Shown: positions 61,845 to 64,000 of the stretch, piece after piece
How the letters are laid out: every line of letters starts with the position of its first letter
Numbering within the stretch: the stretch's first letter is position 1
From: Albifimbria verrucaria
Taxonomy: Eukaryota > Ascomycota > Sordariomycetes > Hypocreales > Stachybotryaceae
DNA length: 64,000 nucleotides
NCBI GenBank assembly: GCA_020081605.1
Contig: JAHREC010000045.1
Location: 1,984,001 to 2,048,000, forward strand
Direction of reading: 5' to 3'
Made by a program: the position numbers and the translations under genes
The notes under the pieces: generated by a model
What the model was told of the DNA's origin: nothing
What the model saw: the letters and a program-made list of their open reading frames with translations, nothing else
Database searches by the model: none

Positions 61845-63712
61845 TCAGAATCTACGCCTGCGGAACTCAATGACTGCTTCCGTGTTAGGCAGATACTGTG
61901 TTTCGAAGTTCAAGCTAGGAGGCCGGTTCTCCAAACCTGTCTTTCCTCCTGGCAAGCGAAACTCGTAGTTTTCTAGTAGGTATACCATGATCATCTTGAT
62001 CTCGTTGCTAGCGAACCAACGACCTGGGCAAGCGTGACGTCCGTAACCAAACGCCATACTGTCGTGGTTAGAGCTGGCATATGCCAACCTTCCTACCTCA
62101 GCTGGGTTGGTGCCAGGTTTGATAGCGTTCTTGAGGTCTGAGAAGCGGAATCCATCATATTTCTCCGGCTCGTCATACAGAGTGGGGTCCATGGAGATGG
62201 CCTGTGTTGGAACTCCAATTTGAGTATTGCCGGGAACACGGAAGCCATCGGAGAAAGTGTAGGGGCGTGTAATGACGCGTTCAAATGTCACTATGAACCC
62301 GTTAGTATCGTCTGATCTCTCGACAAAGATTTCAACTCGGATTAACTCACCTAAAAGAAGAGGATTGAACCGTTGGCTCTCTTTCATAATACTATCGAGC
62401 TTTTCCAATTTTCCTAGAGCCCGCTTGTCAAAGTTGCCATCGTGGAGTTCGTTTCTAACCTGATTTATTTCGTCCAGAAGCGGCTTGATGTACTCTGGCA
62501 TGGCGCAAAGGTCGTATAGAAGCTGGGTTGGGGCAGCAGCACTGGTGTGTATGGCTGCGAAGCTTAGCTTGAGCTGGATTTGGGCAATGAAGCTTTCGTC
62601 CGTCTCCTCTCCCTCGGCATTGTCCAGCATCCACTGCAAGAAATCCGCGGGTGGCACACCATCGGTATCGGTCCAACCAGCTGCAGCCTTGGCCCTTCTA
62701 TCCCTAACAATAGGGATAATGACCCGTCGTGCTGTTGCATGATGCTCCTTAATCTTATTCAAGGACGGGATGAACTTTGCTACGAAGGGCGGATGAACAA
62801 AGGGTACTGCTTGATAGCTTGAGCACCAACGAAGCCATCCAAGGCAAAGTTGATCGTTGCATCTACCCATGGCTTGTTGCGGGATAGGTCTGTACCACCA
62901 AACATACGCGAAGAGACTCGAGCCACGATCTCTACCATGGCATGATGAACCGGAATCGCCTTCCATTCTATTATCGGTTAGCAATCTTTCGTGTCAAATA
63001 TCTATTCCTTTGACGAGGATTTAGGCTCACCATCACTAACTGGCAGGTGGACATCAAAGGCGTCCTTGATTTCTTCCATGACTGGATCTAATACTCGTGC
63101 TAAAAAAAGCGTTAGATATTTTTCTAAATCGCAACGTCTTGAATGATTGCTAATGTTCTTAGACATACCCATATAATGGTTAAGCTCATTCCTTGCTGTT
63201 CGAGGATGTAAAGTAGAACGGCTGCCCATGGTAGTGTATCTGCCCTCAAACATCTCGAAGAAAGTAGCCACAAAATCCACCTCATCCATTGGAGCAGTCT
63301 TGACTTCCTCGACATAGCGGCTTGGAAGCATCAATCGTTCGCCCAACGGACTCGGGACGTACCATGGGCGGCCTTTGAACTGCCTATAGCCCTCCTGCAA
63401 CATGGAAAGAGCGTCATGTCTGAAGCGTAACCGCGCTTTCTTCAGAGTTTGCTGCGGATTCTTGGGGTCGACACATGCGATTGGAGCATCTGCATACTTC
63501 TGTTTCGTTGGAAATGAGGACCAGGCGATATAAATGGTTCCGAGGAACAATGCAGTAGCAAGAATCCCTTGGCGGGCGGTCATTTCCTCCACCCGGGAAA
63601 GAAATTCAGTCAGAAAATGACGATTCATCTCCATAATTTGTACCGGTGACGGCACCAAACTGTAGATGGAGGAGCCATTTTGAACCGAGGCAGGCACAGA
63701 GTGATGAGCCAT
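61845..63712 (-). CDS. Cytochrome P450, ent-kaurene-oxidase-like (cluster P450 3; frame break)
   Basis: Microsomal P450. Exons on the minus strand: 63712-63169, 63099-63031, 62967-62351, 62290-61845. An N-terminal anchor (ILATALFLGTIYIAW) is followed by PSRYVEEVKTAPMDEVDF typical of the CYP503/kaurene-oxidase-like group. The I-helix region is AAIHTSAAAPTQ, ExxR lies in MKESQRFNP, and the heme loop is FGYGRHACPGRWFA. One base is lost at the GGG run 62787-62789 (exon 3); with it the length is 559 codons. The Asn-rich start MAHHSVPASVQNGSSIY is long for the family but stays open from the ATG. It is the last gene before the right edge, so the cluster may extend beyond it. Confidence 0.86.
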
Positions 63713-64000
63713 AATTGCTAATGAGACTGCAAGAGGTGAGAAGGCGTTGCAATCAAATGACTTCAAGAGTAAGTATCGGGAGTAGGAGAACCAGGACAAA
63801 GCTTGGGAGAAATCATTCGGTTTAACAGTATTATGATTCCCTGGCCCTAGTGGTGCGTAGGCTGACTTGAACAACAGCACTTCTCTTGATTAGCAGTACC
63901 TCGCCCTGAATTCGGACTAGGCAAAGACATGGGCCAGATCTGAGAACTAGTCCCATCATGTATATAAAGTGCCCTAACTGAGAAAAAGACGTAAATGTCA
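63713..64000. promoter_or_regulatory. Promoter region of P450 3 to window end
   Basis: 288 bp upstream of the P450 3 start. A TCGGACT word lies at 63912-63918, similar to those in the synthase/P450 1 promoter. A TATA-like TATATAA near 63960 could serve the opposite direction. Nothing else seen. Confidence 0.4.

Noticed and set aside
1..64000. RIP (C-to-T mutation) as the cause of the frame breaks
   Set aside because: RIP makes substitutions, not length changes at homopolymers.
1..64000. Programmed ribosomal frameshifting
   Set aside because: Breaks are at many unrelated sites, mixed bases and lack slippery-site and structure context.
1..64000. CRISPR arrays, insertion sequences, phage or viral genes
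   Set aside because: No direct-repeat arrays, transposase or viral protein motifs were seen; the segment is eukaryotic.

Overview
The window looks like a chromosome segment of a filamentous ascomycete (Pezizomycotina; probably Sordariomycetes/Hypocreales, inferred and not proven). Supporting signs are 45-80 nt GT..AG introns, long AT-rich spacers, secreted hydrolases with N-terminal signal peptides, several P450s, a Zn2Cys6 regulator, an F-box-like protein and an intron-bearing nuclear tRNA. There are no bacterial operon signals.

Layout. 0.6-5.1 kb: GH18 chitinase with three chitin-binding modules, an unidentified pseudogene and a beta-etherase/GST-like gene. 7.8-11.4 kb: a ZIP zinc transporter and an NRAMP metal transporter, tail to tail. 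14.5-18.8 kb: an oxysterol-binding protein and a fatty-acid-hydroxylase-type P450. 19.5-26 kb: an unknown membrane protein, a 66-residue cysteine-rich secreted peptide, a secreted M20 peptidase and an unidentified gene. 28.4-36.7 kb: a large secreted subtilisin, an F-box-like protein and a second small secreted protein. 36.8-63.7 kb: aldo/keto reductase, FAD-linked oxidase, SDR, P450, aristolochene synthase, tRNA-Leu, SDR, P450, AflR-like regulator, MFS transporter and P450.

The right-hand block is the most notable part. A sesquiterpene (aristolochene) synthase is surrounded by three P450s, two SDRs, an FAD-linked oxidase, a transporter and a pathway-type regulator. This is the enzyme set expected of an eremophilane pathway such as that of PR toxin. 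The synthase shares a 613-bp divergent promoter with one P450. The block may continue past the right edge.

A second window-wide pattern is that nearly every gene carries one to six small frame breaks (about 45 in all), almost always apparent losses, mostly of one base at a homopolymer run. When each break is counted as one base (two at a few sites), the exon lengths of essentially every model close in frame. The MFS gene closes with no correction (1467 nt = 489 codons). I read this mainly as sequencing/assembly error and therefore call these loci CDS rather than pseudogenes. A real lesion at one or more loci cannot be excluded from sequence alone.
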